Shown here one piece after another: positions 1 to 8,693 of a stretch of 41,058 nt of DNA. Source of the stretch: an uncultured Treponema sp. GTDB lineage: Bacteria; Spirochaetota; Spirochaetia; Treponematales; Treponemataceae. The notes beneath the pieces were generated by a model. That model worked only from the letters and a program-made list of their open reading frames with translations, was not told the origin of the DNA and did no database searches. Position 1 is the stretch's first letter. Every line of letters starts with the position of its first letter. The stretch is taken from assembly GCA_947178095.1 (NCBI GenBank), contig CAMWWZ010000013.1, positions 1 through 41,058 of the forward strand. The letters run 5' to 3'. Both the position numbers and the translations under genes were made by a program.

Positions 1-86
1 AAGTAGATGAGCCCCCCCATAAAACATCGGGAAGCGAGCTTGACTTTTTTCATCGCGCTTCCGTCTGTGGGCAATTCAGTTGCCAT
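1..86 (-). CDS. Sugar ABC transporter permease, MalF-like (N-terminal fragment)
   Basis: An ORF starts at the ATG complementary to 84-86, preceded by a strong Shine-Dalgarno (AAGGGGGAATT before ATG), and runs off the left edge, so only about 28 residues (MATELPTDGSAMKK...) are visible. A basic segment (KKVKLASR) precedes a glycine-rich hydrophobic start, as expected for the first membrane helix of a permease. The main argument is context: it lies directly downstream of and on the same strand as a MalE-type binding protein, the usual malE-malF-malG order. Too little is visible to assign the family from sequence alone. Confidence 0.5.
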   Translation of the reverse strand, partial: MATELPTDGSAMKKVKLASRCFMGGLIY

Positions 87-134
87 AATTCCCCCTTATT
101 TTTAAAAACAAAGAAAAAATTGTCTCATTGACAT

Positions 135-154
135 GTCCGTTTCGCAAAGCGGAC
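135..154 (-). other. Small hairpin upstream of permease gene
   Basis: GTCCG and CGGAC arms (135-139 and 150-154) close a short hairpin in the 158-nt gap between the binding-protein gene and the permease gene. A short U-rich stretch follows on the minus strand (about 113-120). It could be a weak attenuator that lowers expression of the permease relative to the binding protein. Confidence 0.3.
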
Positions 155-202
155 AAATCGGCATCTTCAAAAAAATGATTTTATGCAGTGCAATTTTGAA
201 CG

Positions 203-230
203 TGGGGAACGGCATTAAAGCCATTCCCCA
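203..230 (-). promoter_or_regulatory. Intercistronic stem-loop downstream of malE-like gene
   Basis: The arms TGGGGAACGGC (203-213) and GCCATTCCCCA (220-230) pair over 11 positions (one G-U on the minus strand) with a 6-nt loop. No T-run follows directly on the minus strand, so it is more likely an mRNA 3'-end stabiliser or processing site than a full terminator. This matches the common arrangement in which the binding-protein message is more abundant than the permease message. Confidence 0.55.
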
Positions 231-244
231 TTTTGAGTCAGAAA

Positions 245-1450
245 CTAAAGTCCAAGAATAGATGCGTTGGCCGCGTCAAGTTCTTTCTGAACGTCCGCGC
301 CATCCCAAATATTTTTGGAGGCATTAGCCATAGCTTCCCAGAACGCGCCCATCTGCGGAATAGAAGGCATCGGGAAAGCATAGTCGAGCTGCTCGATAAA
401 GCCAGGCATATACGGGCTGTCAACTTTCACATCGATTGAAGGCATCGCTCCAGTGATGTCAAAGCGCAGTTTCTGCATTTCGGGCGTAAGAAGGAATTCG
501 GCGAAGTCGGCCGCTTCCTGCGGATGCTCAGAATAAGCCGAAACGAACATCGCGCGAGTTCCGCTGAACGAAGCGCAAGGCTTGTCGTCGCCAGGAAGAG
601 ACGGAAGCGGAGCAACGCCGAAATTGATGCCGGCATCCTGGAAAGGTTTCACGTTCCAAAGGCCTGTGATGTGCATCGCGGCAGAACCAGCGGCGAACGC
701 CGAGTCCGCAACGGAAGTCGTAAGGTCGGCGGCAGGAACATTCAAAGCCGGGCGAAGAGCCGTCTGGAAGAATTTCATTCCTTTCACAGCGTCGGGCGTG
801 TTCAAGCCTGAGTTTGAAGTGTCGTCGCCAGTCGCGCCGAAAAGCCTGTTTCCGTTCGCAGTGGCAAAAACGATCGTGTAGTAGCCGTTGCCAACGTCCA
901 TGACGAATCCATATTTTCCTGAAGACGCGGCGTTGAAGCTTTTTGCGAATTTCGCCAAATCTTCCCAAGTTTTGGGAACGTCATTTTCGGAAATGAAATC
1001 CTTGTTATAGAACAAAGCGTAAGTTTCCGCAGAAACAGGATATCCGTACATCGTGCCTTTGTAGGTGAGAGCCTGAGAGCACGCGCCGAGAATCTGTCCC
1101 TTGATTTTTTCAGGATTGAGAGTAGTGGCGACATGGCCGCTGTTCACCAATTCGCCGAGCTTGTCGTGCGGAGCCGCGAACAAATCAGGTCCAACTCCAG
1201 CAGGTCCGTCGAGCGCGATTTGGCCGGAAGAATCGCCAAGTTCGACATGAACGTATTTAATCGTTACATTCGGATGAAGTTTGGTGTAAGCTTCGCCGGC
1301 TTGCTGAATGAACTGGTCAGGACCATTGTCCGATTCCCAAACTGTCAGCGTAACCGCGCCACCGTTACCGCCACTGCTGGCTTTTTTGGAACAGCCGGCA
1401 AGCGCAAAAACCGCAGCGACAGCCGCTCCCAACAACAATGTTTTTTTCAT
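245..1450 (-). CDS. malE: Maltose/maltodextrin-type ABC transporter substrate-binding lipoprotein
   Basis: 401 residues. The signal peptide MKKTLLLGAAVAAVFALAGC ends in a clear lipobox (LAGC, Cys20), so the mature protein is membrane-anchored. The body has the family-1 solute-binding pattern: TLTVWESDNG after the anchor, GPDLFAAPHDKLGELV, YGYPVSAETYALFYNKD, and a C-terminal AFWEAMANA segment. These resemble MalE/MdxE-type maltodextrin receptors, although sugar specificity cannot be read from sequence. The start has a consensus Shine-Dalgarno (AAAGGAGG, 6-7 nt spacing). A consensus promoter sits about 180 nt upstream, and a permease follows in the same direction. Confidence 0.8.
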   Translation of the reverse strand: MKKTLLLGAAVAAVFALAGCSKKASSGGNGGAVTLTVWESDNGPDQFIQQAGEAYTKLHPNVTIKYVHVELGDSSGQIALDGPAGVGPDLFAAPHDKLGELVNSGHVATTLNPEKIKGQILGACSQALTYKGTMYGYPVSAETYALFYNKDFISENDVPKTWEDLAKFAKSFNAASSGKYGFVMDVGNGYYTIVFATANGNRLFGATGDDTSNSGLNTPDAVKGMKFFQTALRPALNVPAADLTTSVADSAFAAGSAAMHITGLWNVKPFQDAGINFGVAPLPSLPGDDKPCASFSGTRAMFVSAYSEHPQEAADFAEFLLTPEMQKLRFDITGAMPSIDVKVDSPYMPGFIEQLDYAFPMPSIPQMGAFWEAMANASKNIWDGADVQKELDAANASILGL

Positions 1451-1626
1451 AAAAATGCCTCCTTTATTTATGAAAGAAAGAATAATTTATATTCATCCAT
1501 TATTTTCAAACGGAATGAATTCCAAAACTGGCAAATTAAATGCCGATTTTTAACCTCGCGCATTATGCTTGTCCGTGCCAAAACAAGTTTATAAAGCAGC
1601 GAAATTAAGTATTCTTACCCAAAATC

Positions 1627-1655
1627 ATTATACACAGATTCTTTTATTTTGTCAA
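1627..1655 (-). promoter_or_regulatory. Consensus sigma70 promoter of the malE-like operon
   Basis: On the minus strand there is a perfect TTGACA (complement of 1650-1655), a 17-bp spacer and a perfect TATAAT (complement of 1627-1632). The predicted start at about 1620 leaves a 5' leader of about 170 nt before the ATG at 1450. The leader includes a small GGCA/TGCC hairpin (around 1530-1550) and could carry post-transcriptional control. Confidence 0.8.
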
Positions 1656-1673
1656 ACTTTTTTTCAAAAAAAT

Positions 1674-3335
1674 TTATTCGGCGCGGCCAGCATGCATCTT
1701 TTTCTTGCATCGATACATTTCCGCATCGGCGCGATCGAAAACATCTTGATAAGTTTTGTCCTCGCTTGGAACGAAGGTCGCCATTCCATAAGCGAGAGAA
1801 ACGCGCGGCTCGCCTTCGCGAACATCTTTTTCGTATTCCTTCAAAGTTTTTGCAAAATTTTCTATTATCAAATCGCGCGTTTCGTATTCCACGCCTTGCA
1901 AAAGCGCGACGAATTCATCGCCGCCAATTCTGAAAACGGTGCTGTAAGGAAACGAGCGGCAAATGAGCTCGCAGGCCTTTTTGATTGCATTGTCGCCCGC
2001 GTTGTGTCCGTGCGTATCGTTGATTTTTTTGAGATGATTCAAGTCGCACATCACCACGGCGAATTCCGCCACGCCTGAGGCAATCTGCCTTTCCAAATTT
2101 TCCGTCATCAATTTGTACGAAGCGACGTTTTTCACTTTCGTCATCGGATCTTGATATGCGAGCGTTTCCATGCTCGAAGTGTACTTGCGCAAATGCTTCA
2201 TAATCGCCTTGAAGCCGCGCACAAGGATTCCGATTTCGTCGTCAGTTTCGGGAGGCAAATCAACGTTCAAATTTCCCGAAGCGAGCAAATTCGCCGACGC
2301 GCTCAAATCCTCGATTGGCTGCGCTATGCGATATGCGATATTGACGGCGATTATCACGAAAGCCGAGCCGAGCAAAGCCGTGAGCGCGAAAATCAAAACA
2401 ACGGCGTTTATTCTGTCCGCGTAGACTTCCGAATAATTGTCGTACAAAACCATTTTCATTCCGTTGTGCAAAGTTATGAACGACATAACAAAATCAATTC
2501 GATTTGATTTGTAGCGAATGATTTTTTCGTCCGTGCTCGCAGCGTCGAGCAAATCCGCGTTTTCGATTATTTCGCAGACTTCATCGCCATGAACTTGCGC
2601 TTCGCCGTTTATGAATTCCTCGTGATAATGAATCGTTCCATCCGCGCTTTTCAAATAAGCCGCGCCGGATTTGTTGAAAACGATTTTGCTCACCGAATCG
2701 ACCATCACTTTGAAATCAATGTCGATTCCAGTAATTCCCAAAAGCGTTCCATTTTTGAAAAACGGCACGACGTATGAAATCATATAGCAATCCAAATTCT
2801 TGTTTTGATACGGCTCCATCCAAGTGCCTTTTTTGTTCGCGACGGGAATGTAAAACCAGCCGACATGCTCGATGTCCGAAGAATCGTAGGCGCGGATATC
2901 GGTGAGTTCCACGGGCGCAAGAACGCCGCTTTTATCAAGCCGATAAATGAAGCCGTCGATTCCATCAATCAATTCGGGATTGAACGAAACGTAATGCGAG
3001 ACAACTCCGTCTATCGATTTCACCATTGCAAAAAGCAAACTGTCGGCTTCGTCCAAAATTGTTTTTCGGTATTCCGCGTCGCGAGCCATTTCCGGCCGCT
3101 CGAATTTGTTCTCCAAAAAAATCGCGATGTTGTTCACAGCGTCCTCGATGCGCATGAACATTTGGTCGGTTTTCTTGCCTTCGCTTTCGCAAAGCAAATT
3201 CATCTTCGAAGCGATCGTTTCGTTCAAAATGCGCGTGAAGCTGATATAGGCGAACAATGTCGATGCCGCAGAAAGCAGGAAGATGCACAAAAAAACCAAA
3301 AGAATTATTTTTGTTTTAAGCGAATTAAATTTCAT
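1674..3335 (-). CDS. Membrane-bound diguanylate cyclase (Cache-HAMP-GGDEF)
   Basis: 553 residues from the ATG at 3335, chosen because a GAGGAAA Shine-Dalgarno precedes it; a TTG 15 nt upstream is in frame but lacks one. Order: a transmembrane helix near residues 6-30; a periplasmic dCache-like sensor domain (about 35-290, with motifs such as LLGITGIDIDF); a second helix (about 300-325, VVLIFALTALLG); a HAMP-like linker (AQPIEDLSASANLLASGNL); and a C-terminal GGDEF domain with an intact RIGGDEF signature at about 469-475. It should make cyclic di-GMP in response to an external ligand. The RxxD product-inhibition site five residues before GGDEF is absent (FPYS in that position). Confidence 0.85.
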   Translation of the reverse strand: MKFNSLKTKIILLVFLCIFLLSAASTLFAYISFTRILNETIASKMNLLCESEGKKTDQMFMRIEDAVNNIAIFLENKFERPEMARDAEYRKTILDEADSLLFAMVKSIDGVVSHYVSFNPELIDGIDGFIYRLDKSGVLAPVELTDIRAYDSSDIEHVGWFYIPVANKKGTWMEPYQNKNLDCYMISYVVPFFKNGTLLGITGIDIDFKVMVDSVSKIVFNKSGAAYLKSADGTIHYHEEFINGEAQVHGDEVCEIIENADLLDAASTDEKIIRYKSNRIDFVMSFITLHNGMKMVLYDNYSEVYADRINAVVLIFALTALLGSAFVIIAVNIAYRIAQPIEDLSASANLLASGNLNVDLPPETDDEIGILVRGFKAIMKHLRKYTSSMETLAYQDPMTKVKNVASYKLMTENLERQIASGVAEFAVVMCDLNHLKKINDTHGHNAGDNAIKKACELICRSFPYSTVFRIGGDEFVALLQGVEYETRDLIIENFAKTLKEYEKDVREGEPRVSLAYGMATFVPSEDKTYQDVFDRADAEMYRCKKKMHAGRAE

Positions 3336-3431
3336 TTTTTCCTCAAGCAAATTTCGAATTTCAAAATCCGCAATTTTTCAGCATTATAAAAAGCCTAATT
3401 TTTGCGCGATATTAAAATGCGAAATTAAACT

Positions 3432-3460
3432 ATTTTACACGAAAATCGCATAATTTTCAA
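3432..3460 (-). promoter_or_regulatory. Promoter of the GGDEF gene
   Basis: Minus-strand TTGAAA (complement of 3455-3460), a 17-bp spacer and TAAAAT (complement of 3432-3437). The predicted start lies about 90 nt before the ATG at 3335. It lies back to back with the plus-strand promoter at 3476-3504. Confidence 0.55.
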
Positions 3461-3475
3461 GTATTCTGCCGCCGC

Positions 3476-3504
3476 TTTCCACAAAAAATTATTTGTGCTA
3501 AAAT
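3476..3504 (+). promoter_or_regulatory. Promoter giving a predicted leaderless transcript (transglutaminase-like gene)
   Basis: TTTCCA (3476-3481), a 17-bp spacer ending in TGC (an extended -10), and TAAAAT (3499-3504). Exactly 6 nt separate the -10 box from the ATG at 3511, so the expected transcription start falls on the A of the start codon. There is no Shine-Dalgarno. Confidence 0.55.
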
Positions 3505-3510
3505 AAAGAT

Positions 3511-4821
3511 ATGAAATTTTTTCGCAAATTGAATTTTATTTTCTCCGTTTTCGCGGCGGTGTTTTTCGCCGAAAATCTTTTCGCGCAGAATTTCGATTCC
3601 GCGATTTTTTCATCAGTGAGATTCAAAGCGGATTCGCGGATTTCTCCGCAAATTTCTTCTTCGCCCGAAATGGACGCGCGAAATTTCGCCTACATCGCCC
3701 TGCTCGCTTCCGGCGCGGACGATGAAAAAATTCGCGCGCATTTGGAAACGCTCGAAAATCTCGCGCAGGAATTTTCCAAAAATTTGCCGCGCGGACTTTC
3801 CAACGAAGAAAAGGCGGATGCTGCGCTCGCCTTCATCTACGAAAAAATTCTTTCGCGCTATCAGCTTGTCCAAACGCGCGTCGATGTCGCGATGGAAAGC
3901 GGCGTGTACAATTGCGTTTCCTCCGACGTTATTTTCATTTATTTTGCGAAAACTTTGGGCATTCCGGTCGTCGCCGTGGAAACTCCGAATCACGCTTTTT
4001 GCACGATCGAAAGCGAAGGAAAAAATGTCGATGTGGAAACGACAAATCCTTTTGGCGTGAATCCCGGGCGCAAGCGCGTGAGCGAGCTTCCGAACGGCGG
4101 AAAACAATATTTGAGCGTTCCTGCAAAGAATTACCAAAACCGCCGCGACGTTGACGATCGCCGCATGCTCGCGCTGATTTACAACAATCGAATTGCCGCA
4201 TTGCAAAAACAACGCGGCTCAAGCGCGGCGACGATCGGGCTTGCCGTGGACGCTTGCGCATTGCAGGCGAATTCTGCGAGAGCCGTTCAAACTGTAAGTG
4301 AATGCGTTTGCAATTACGCTTCCGATTTGAACGAGGCAGGAAAATACGACGACGCGCTCGCGCTCGTTTTGCGCGCGCAGGAAATTTTCGGCGCGAACAA
4401 AAATTATTCTTTGTTCATCGAAAGCGCGAATTACAACATTCTCGTTGACAAAGTGGAAACGCTTCCGCTTGAGGCCGCGCTGAACGAATTGCAGGCAAAG
4501 CGCGAAAATCTTTCCGCGCAAAATTATTCGAAATTGCTTAGTTATGCTTACGCGCGCGCCGCAAAGGAATTTGGCGACAGGCACGAATGGAAGAGCGCGA
4601 TTCAAATTGCAGGACGCGGACTTTCGCAAGTTCCTGGCGATTTAAATTTAAAAAGGGCGATCGAAATCTACAAGCAAAATTACGCGATCGATTTTCACAA
4701 CCGCGCGGTAACTTTGTTCAACGCCGGCGACATCGAAGGCGCGCAAAAAGCGCTCCGCGAAGGCTTGGCTGAAATTCCAGACAGCAAAGTTTTGAAAAAT
4801 GATTTAGTAAAAATGAAATAA
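3511..4821 (+). CDS. Exported transglutaminase-like protein with TPR-like C-terminus
   Basis: 436 residues. The N-terminal signal peptide (residues 1-25, ending near AENLFAQ) predicts export. Residues about 110-190 look like a transglutaminase/cysteine-protease fold: Cys135 in YNCVSSD, His161 in TPNHAFC, and Asp174 in VDVETTNPFG are spaced like a Cys-His-Asp triad. The second half (about 200-436) is helical, with repeating patterns (YDDALALVLRAQE, EWKSAIQIAGRG, NAGDIEGAQKALREGL) that resemble TPR units. The substrate is unknown; periplasmic peptide or envelope processing is a guess. The only plausible promoter places transcription at the ATG. The gene converges on the flavin reductase-like gene with a 31-nt gap. 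Confidence 0.7.
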   Translation: MKFFRKLNFIFSVFAAVFFAENLFAQNFDSAIFSSVRFKADSRISPQISSSPEMDARNFAYIALLASGADDEKIRAHLETLENLAQEFSKNLPRGLSNEEKADAALAFIYEKILSRYQLVQTRVDVAMESGVYNCVSSDVIFIYFAKTLGIPVVAVETPNHAFCTIESEGKNVDVETTNPFGVNPGRKRVSELPNGGKQYLSVPAKNYQNRRDVDDRRMLALIYNNRIAALQKQRGSSAATIGLAVDACALQANSARAVQTVSECVCNYASDLNEAGKYDDALALVLRAQEIFGANKNYSLFIESANYNILVDKVETLPLEAALNELQAKRENLSAQNYSKLLSYAYARAAKEFGDRHEWKSAIQIAGRGLSQVPGDLNLKRAIEIYKQNYAIDFHNRAVTLFNAGDIEGAQKALREGLAEIPDSKVLKNDLVKMK

Positions 4822-4852
4822 GCGCGATTTTTGCGCGGAGCGTTCGCTTCGG

Positions 4853-5422
4853 CTATTTTAATTTCAATCCGTCGCTGAAAGCCTTTCCGACCACATCGCC
4901 GAGCGCGACATAATTGTGACTCACGCAATCGAACGTGATTGGATTCAATTTTTCCAAATCGATTTTGCCGTCGGTGAGGATTTTTTCATCAACGCTCGCG
5001 CTTACGATGTCGCCGAACAAATGGCATGATTTTTCATCATACGAAATGAGCGTGCATTCGAGCGTCAAAGGCAATTCTTCAAAATACGGCGCATCGACAT
5101 TTTCGGCTTTCACCGAATGAAGCCCCGATTTTTCGATTTTGTTCGGCGTGTCATTTCCGCTAACGACTCCGACATAATCGCATTCCACGACATGCGCGAC
5201 ATCGGCGAAACTCACGGTGAACGCCTTTTTTGCGAGAATGTTTTTTACGGTCTTGTGCTCTGGACTCAAGCAAAGAAAAATTTGATTGTCATCGCCAATG
5301 CTTCCCCAAGCCGCATTCATAGCGTCGGGCGCTCCGTTTTCGTCATAAGTGCCGATGATCAAAACCGGCATCGGAAACAACAGAGTTTTCTTTCCAAGAT
5401 TCTTTCGCATTTTTCCTACCAT
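4853..5422 (-). CDS. Flavin reductase-like (FMN-binding split barrel) protein
   Basis: 189 residues from the ATG at 5422; an internal ATG at 5410 preceded by AGGA would give 185. The pattern PMPVLIIGTYDENGAPDAMNAAWGS near the N-terminus, then CLSPEHKTVKNILAKKAFTVSF and the SGNDTPNKIEKSGL stretch, is typical of the flavin reductase-like/flavoredoxin family that binds FMN and reduces flavins or transfers electrons. The electron partner is not evident from neighbours. The strong terminator of the chemoreceptor gene lies only about 10 nt upstream, so either readthrough or a promoter within that region drives it. Confidence 0.75.
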   Translation of the reverse strand: MVGKMRKNLGKKTLLFPMPVLIIGTYDENGAPDAMNAAWGSIGDDNQIFLCLSPEHKTVKNILAKKAFTVSFADVAHVVECDYVGVVSGNDTPNKIEKSGLHSVKAENVDAPYFEELPLTLECTLISYDEKSCHLFGDIVSASVDEKILTDGKIDLEKLNPITFDCVSHNYVALGDVVGKAFSDGLKLK

Positions 5423-5431
5423 GAAAAAGTT

Positions 5432-5470
5432 AAAAAAAACGGAAAGGATTACCCGCGGGCAATCCTTTCC
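5432..5470 (-). terminator. Rho-independent terminator of the chemoreceptor gene
   Basis: On the minus strand, GGAAAGGATTGCCC (5457-5470) pairs with the matching arm at 5441-5454 around a GC centre, giving a stem of about 14 bp with a single mismatch near its middle. Eight T follow directly (complement of 5432-5439). It sits 16 nt after the chemoreceptor stop codon. Confidence 0.9.
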
Positions 5471-5485
5471 TTCAAAACACGCAAA

Positions 5486-7549
5486 CTAAATATTGAACTT
5501 GCTCAAGTGCGAGCCCATTACTTTGACTTCTTCATTTGCCCTTGTCGCAAGATCCTGAACGTTCTGCGCGGATTCGCTGATTTGCTGCGCGCCGGCCTGC
5601 ATTTCGTCCATACTGTTGGAAATGGTGTCAGAAATCTCCTGGACGGTGCTCATTTCTTTGTCAACGTTTGTAACCGCAGTAGACACATCGTTAGACTTTT
5701 CAGTCACTTCCACGGCCATATTCTTGGTTTCAGTCAACGCTTCGAAAATCTGACGAGAAGCCGATTCCTGCTCGCTCATCGCGCCATCGATTTCCTTGAT
5801 GAGACCATCAGTAACACCGAGGTGAGTTATGATGTTCGCGAACGCGGCCTGCGCCTGACCTGAAAGATTGACGACATCGGAAATGGAAGTCGTTATGTCC
5901 TTCAATTCCGTGCTGATCGTGCTTGACTGGCTTGAAGAATTTTCCGCCAATTTTCGGATTTCGTCCGCAACGACCGAGAAGCCTTTTCCTGCGTCGCCCG
6001 CGTGAGCCGCTTCGATTGCCGCGTTCATAGCAAGCAAGTTCGTCTGCGAAGCGATTTGAGAAATCATATCGTTCGCCTGCATAAGCGATTCGGACTCTTC
6101 GGAAATCTGCTGAACTTTTCCACTCACGTTCGAAAGTTTTTCGTTTCCGCTGCGAACGACTTGTTCGAGCTCGTGGAAATTTTCCAACATCTTGTGCACG
6201 GAGTTCGAAACCGAAGTGATGTTGCCCAACATTTGCTCGATGGCGGCAGAAGACTGCGTGGTGGCCGCAGACTGATTTTCAATGAGATTATTGAGTGTTT
6301 CCGTGCTATGCTCGACTGTATTCAAAATTTCGCCAGTGCGCGTAACAGAATCTGTCTGAGTCTTGGACTGACGCTGAATACTTTCCACGTTCGCCAAAAT
6401 CTCGGCAGTGGCGGAAGCGGATTGTTGCGAGCTTGAACCAAGGTCGCTTGCAAGATTTACGATAGAAGTCTGAACTTCGGTAAGTTCTTTTATAATCGTA
6501 TGGAGCATTGAAATGAACGCATTGACGTTGGTACAAATTTCCGCAAATTCGTCATTTCCGTGAACTGGAAGCTGCATTGTCAAATCCGCATCGCCTGAAC
6601 CGAGATGCTCGATCGCATCGCCAACAACTTTGAGAGGATTGGCGATTCGCTTGAGGAACACGAACAAAGTTGTCACCAACAAAGCAATACTCATAACAAT
6701 ACAGATTATCATAACCGTAAAGAAAATCCTTTTAGCGGTAGCCCGAACGCTGGAATACGGAGTTCCCATGAAAAGCATCGTGAGAACTTTGCCGCTTCTG
6801 TCTTTAAGAGGATAATAGTAAGAAATCCATTCTTCATCGTTGATGATGCTATTGGTGATAATCTCGCCGCCACCCAAAACCAAATCTGCAATTTTTTGGT
6901 CATTCATGTGAGTGCCTTTGAGTCCTGCAACGCTGGTGTGAGCGCGCAATGTGCCATTGGTAGCATAAATCGTCACATCATATCCAGTGTCTTCTTTGAT
7001 TTCTTGCACAAGGCTATCGGTGGAAGCAATCTTGCGGACAATTACGCATCCACGAACGCGCCCATCAATTACAATCGGCGAGCCGTAAACGCAGTGAATG
7101 TCTTCATTCAAAGTGACGAGTTCATCGACAGAATTGCCAGACAAAGCAGCCTGCATAATGTCGGGGCGATATACTTTACCATTGCGCTCCGGAGAAACTT
7201 GCACGCCTTCGGCGTTGACGATGACAGCCATATCCGCGCCGAAATATTTTTTGGCTTCGTCAGTCAAATCCGCCGCCCAAGTGTCGGGGCGATTTCGCAT
7301 ATAAGTCGCAACGTTGTCCACAAGATATTCATTGCAAAGCTTAAGGGCTTCGTGCACACGATTGATTTCCCTGATTGTAACTTCGCCCGACTTATGCACA
7401 GTGTCGCGCGACATCGCAAACAAGCCTTGGTTGACGGCAATTCTAAGACCGATAAGCAACATGACCGAGAAAACCAACATTGCCAAAGCAACTCCAGTTA
7501 CAAAGAAGCGTACTACAGAACTGCGCTTTTCCTTCTTCTTTTCTGCCAT
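5486..7549 (-). CDS. Methyl-accepting chemotaxis protein (Cache-type)
   Basis: 687 residues from the ATG at 7549 (AAGGAG 10 nt upstream; a GTG at 7555 is also in frame). The first transmembrane helix is at about residues 10-35, followed by an external Cache-like domain (about 40-270), a second helix (about 272-297, [17 protein letters not shown]), HAMP (about 298-350) and a long signalling coiled coil. The conserved hairpin tip is intact ([20 protein letters not shown] then [16 protein letters not shown]) and binds CheW/CheA. No CheR-binding pentapeptide is seen at the C-terminus (ends LSKFNI). The ligand is unknown; the external domain has [17 protein letters not shown], as in single- or double-Cache sensors. 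Confidence 0.92.
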   Translation of the reverse strand: MAEKKKEKRSSVVRFFVTGVALAMLVFSVMLLIGLRIAVNQGLFAMSRDTVHKSGEVTIREINRVHEALKLCNEYLVDNVATYMRNRPDTWAADLTDEAKKYFGADMAVIVNAEGVQVSPERNGKVYRPDIMQAALSGNSVDELVTLNEDIHCVYGSPIVIDGRVRGCVIVRKIASTDSLVQEIKEDTGYDVTIYATNGTLRAHTSVAGLKGTHMNDQKIADLVLGGGEIITNSIINDEEWISYYYPLKDRSGKVLTMLFMGTPYSSVRATAKRIFFTVMIICIVMSIALLVTTLFVFLKRIANPLKVVGDAIEHLGSGDADLTMQLPVHGNDEFAEICTNVNAFISMLHTIIKELTEVQTSIVNLASDLGSSSQQSASATAEILANVESIQRQSKTQTDSVTRTGEILNTVEHSTETLNNLIENQSAATTQSSAAIEQMLGNITSVSNSVHKMLENFHELEQVVRSGNEKLSNVSGKVQQISEESESLMQANDMISQIASQTNLLAMNAAIEAAHAGDAGKGFSVVADEIRKLAENSSSQSSTISTELKDITTSISDVVNLSGQAQAAFANIITHLGVTDGLIKEIDGAMSEQESASRQIFEALTETKNMAVEVTEKSNDVSTAVTNVDKEMSTVQEISDTISNSMDEMQAGAQQISESAQNVQDLATRANEEVKVMGSHLSKFNI

Positions 7550-7613
7550 AATCACTGAACTCCTTATATTTTAATTCCATTTTTATCTATGGAATAATTT
7601 CAGCATAACTTTT

Positions 7614-7642
7614 ATTCTAATATTGTTGTGAAAAAAAAACAA
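7614..7642 (-). promoter_or_regulatory. Probable promoter of the chemoreceptor gene
   Basis: Minus-strand TTGTTT (complement of 7637-7642), a 17-bp spacer and TAGAAT (complement of 7614-7619), about 65 nt upstream of the ATG. No convincing sigma28 (TAAA-N15-GCCGATAA) match was found in this gap. Confidence 0.4.
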
Positions 7643-7697
7643 GTGCTTTTTCATTTTTTTTAGCAAAATTTTCGTATTTTTGGAAAAATGCGAACGA

Positions 7698-7745
7698 AGC
7701 CCGCGGCGCAAGAGGCGGGATAAGAGCCCGCCGCACGAATAATTT
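7698..7745. repeat. Fragment of dispersed hairpin repeat
   Basis: GGCGGG (7714-7719) and CCCGCC (7727-7732) form a hairpin followed by the block CCGCACGAAT (7731-7740). The same block ends the two longer repeats at 28758-28894 and 34106-34223. Only the terminal part of the element is recognisable here. The rest of the 7550-7947 gap holds terminator hairpins and no credible gene. Confidence 0.4.
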
Positions 7746-7837
7746 TTTCTACACAAATTAAAACATCCTCTGATTAAAGCATGCGAAAAGCATTACGTAA
7801 TAGAAAACTTTTCGAAAATGCATATCACTGGACGGCG

Positions 7838-7913
7838 AAAAAAAAAGCCGCCGGCATGCGACGCGCATGGGCGACTTGGCATCAGCAGACGCAAAGCGTT
7901 GCTGATGTTTTTT
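7838..7913. terminator. Back-to-back terminator hairpins downstream of the lipoprotein gene
   Basis: On the minus strand a CATGCG-CGT-CGCATG hairpin (about 7856-7870) is followed by GGCGGC and a run of nine T (complement of about 7842-7850), ending the lipoprotein transcript. On the plus strand CATCAGCAGACGC and GCGTTGCTGATG (7880-7907) form a 12-bp stem with one bulge and an AAA loop, followed by six T (7908-7913). No plus-strand gene precedes that second terminator. Confidence 0.6.
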
Positions 7914-7947
7914 GGTAGCTTGCACCGCGCGCGTGGCACGATGAAGT

Positions 7948-8667
7948 TTAGTTTTTGGTGAATTTTACGTTTGTGAGGTAGTAGACACCAGTGTAAGGCT
8001 TATATTCTTCCGTAACCTCATCATAAGTCCATTTGTCAAGACGCATACGTTTATAGTCAGTATATTTAGAGTCAAGTTTTTTCAACGTTGCGATTTCGAA
8101 ATTACCTTCCAAATCCCCTGAAACCGAAAGTTTTGCAGTGCCGTATTCATAGGCATTGTCGTTTCCGAACTGATAAACATCGCCGCTTTTTTGAATACTA
8201 AACCAATGGTCAAGCTTTCCATCATCATTAATCAGCTTAAAATTAAAATCGTAGTATTTTGCGTTTGACACATTTTCGTGTCCCGTGGTAAAGCCTTCGC
8301 TCCAAACTCCTACATTATTCGACCATGACACTGATGCACTGTCAAATGTTACATCTGTACCAGCATCCCACTCATTGTAGAACCAATATTCTACATCCTC
8401 CCCTTCTGTTTTATCGTACTCCCAACCTCGATAGTAGTCTTTTCCGTCAGTCGGCTTGACAATATTGTCATTGCTATCGCGCAAAACTTTTCCTGCTTTG
8501 CGAGTCACCATCGTAATTTTCTTCGCCGTAACGGTTCCTACGTTTGTGTAGGTTTTATCATCCATACCGCCGTGCAAAGTAACGTCCAATTCCTGCGCTC
8601 CATTGTTGCAGGAAATCCACAATCCGAGGCTCGCCGCGCAAGCCAAGACAAAAAGCAATTTTTTCAT
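7948..8667 (-). CDS. Lipoprotein of unknown function
   Basis: 239 residues, with an N-terminal signal ending in a lipobox (LWISC, Cys20), so it is a predicted lipoprotein. No family was recognised in the mature part. It is rich in aromatic and charged residues (YYRGWEYDKTEGEDVEYWFYNEW) and looks like an all-beta domain. The start is fixed by a consensus AAGGAGG Shine-Dalgarno. It is transcribed divergently from an XRE-type regulator, and one copy of the 17-bp motif of the shared intergenic region lies 27 bp before its ATG, so it is the likely target of that regulator. Confidence 0.75.
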   Translation of the reverse strand: MKKLLFVLACAASLGLWISCNNGAQELDVTLHGGMDDKTYTNVGTVTAKKITMVTRKAGKVLRDSNDNIVKPTDGKDYYRGWEYDKTEGEDVEYWFYNEWDAGTDVTFDSASVSWSNNVGVWSEGFTTGHENVSNAKYYDFNFKLINDDGKLDHWFSIQKSGDVYQFGNDNAYEYGTAKLSVSGDLEGNFEIATLKKLDSKYTDYKRMRLDKWTYDEVTEEYKPYTGVYYLTNVKFTKN

Positions 8668-8693
8668 ATATTGCCTCCTTAAAAAAAATTTTG

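Noticed and set aside
7550..7947. Sigma28 flagellar-type promoter for the chemoreceptor gene
   Set aside because: No TAAA-N15-GCCGATAA match with correct spacing; a sigma70-like TTGTTT/TAGAAT pair fits better.
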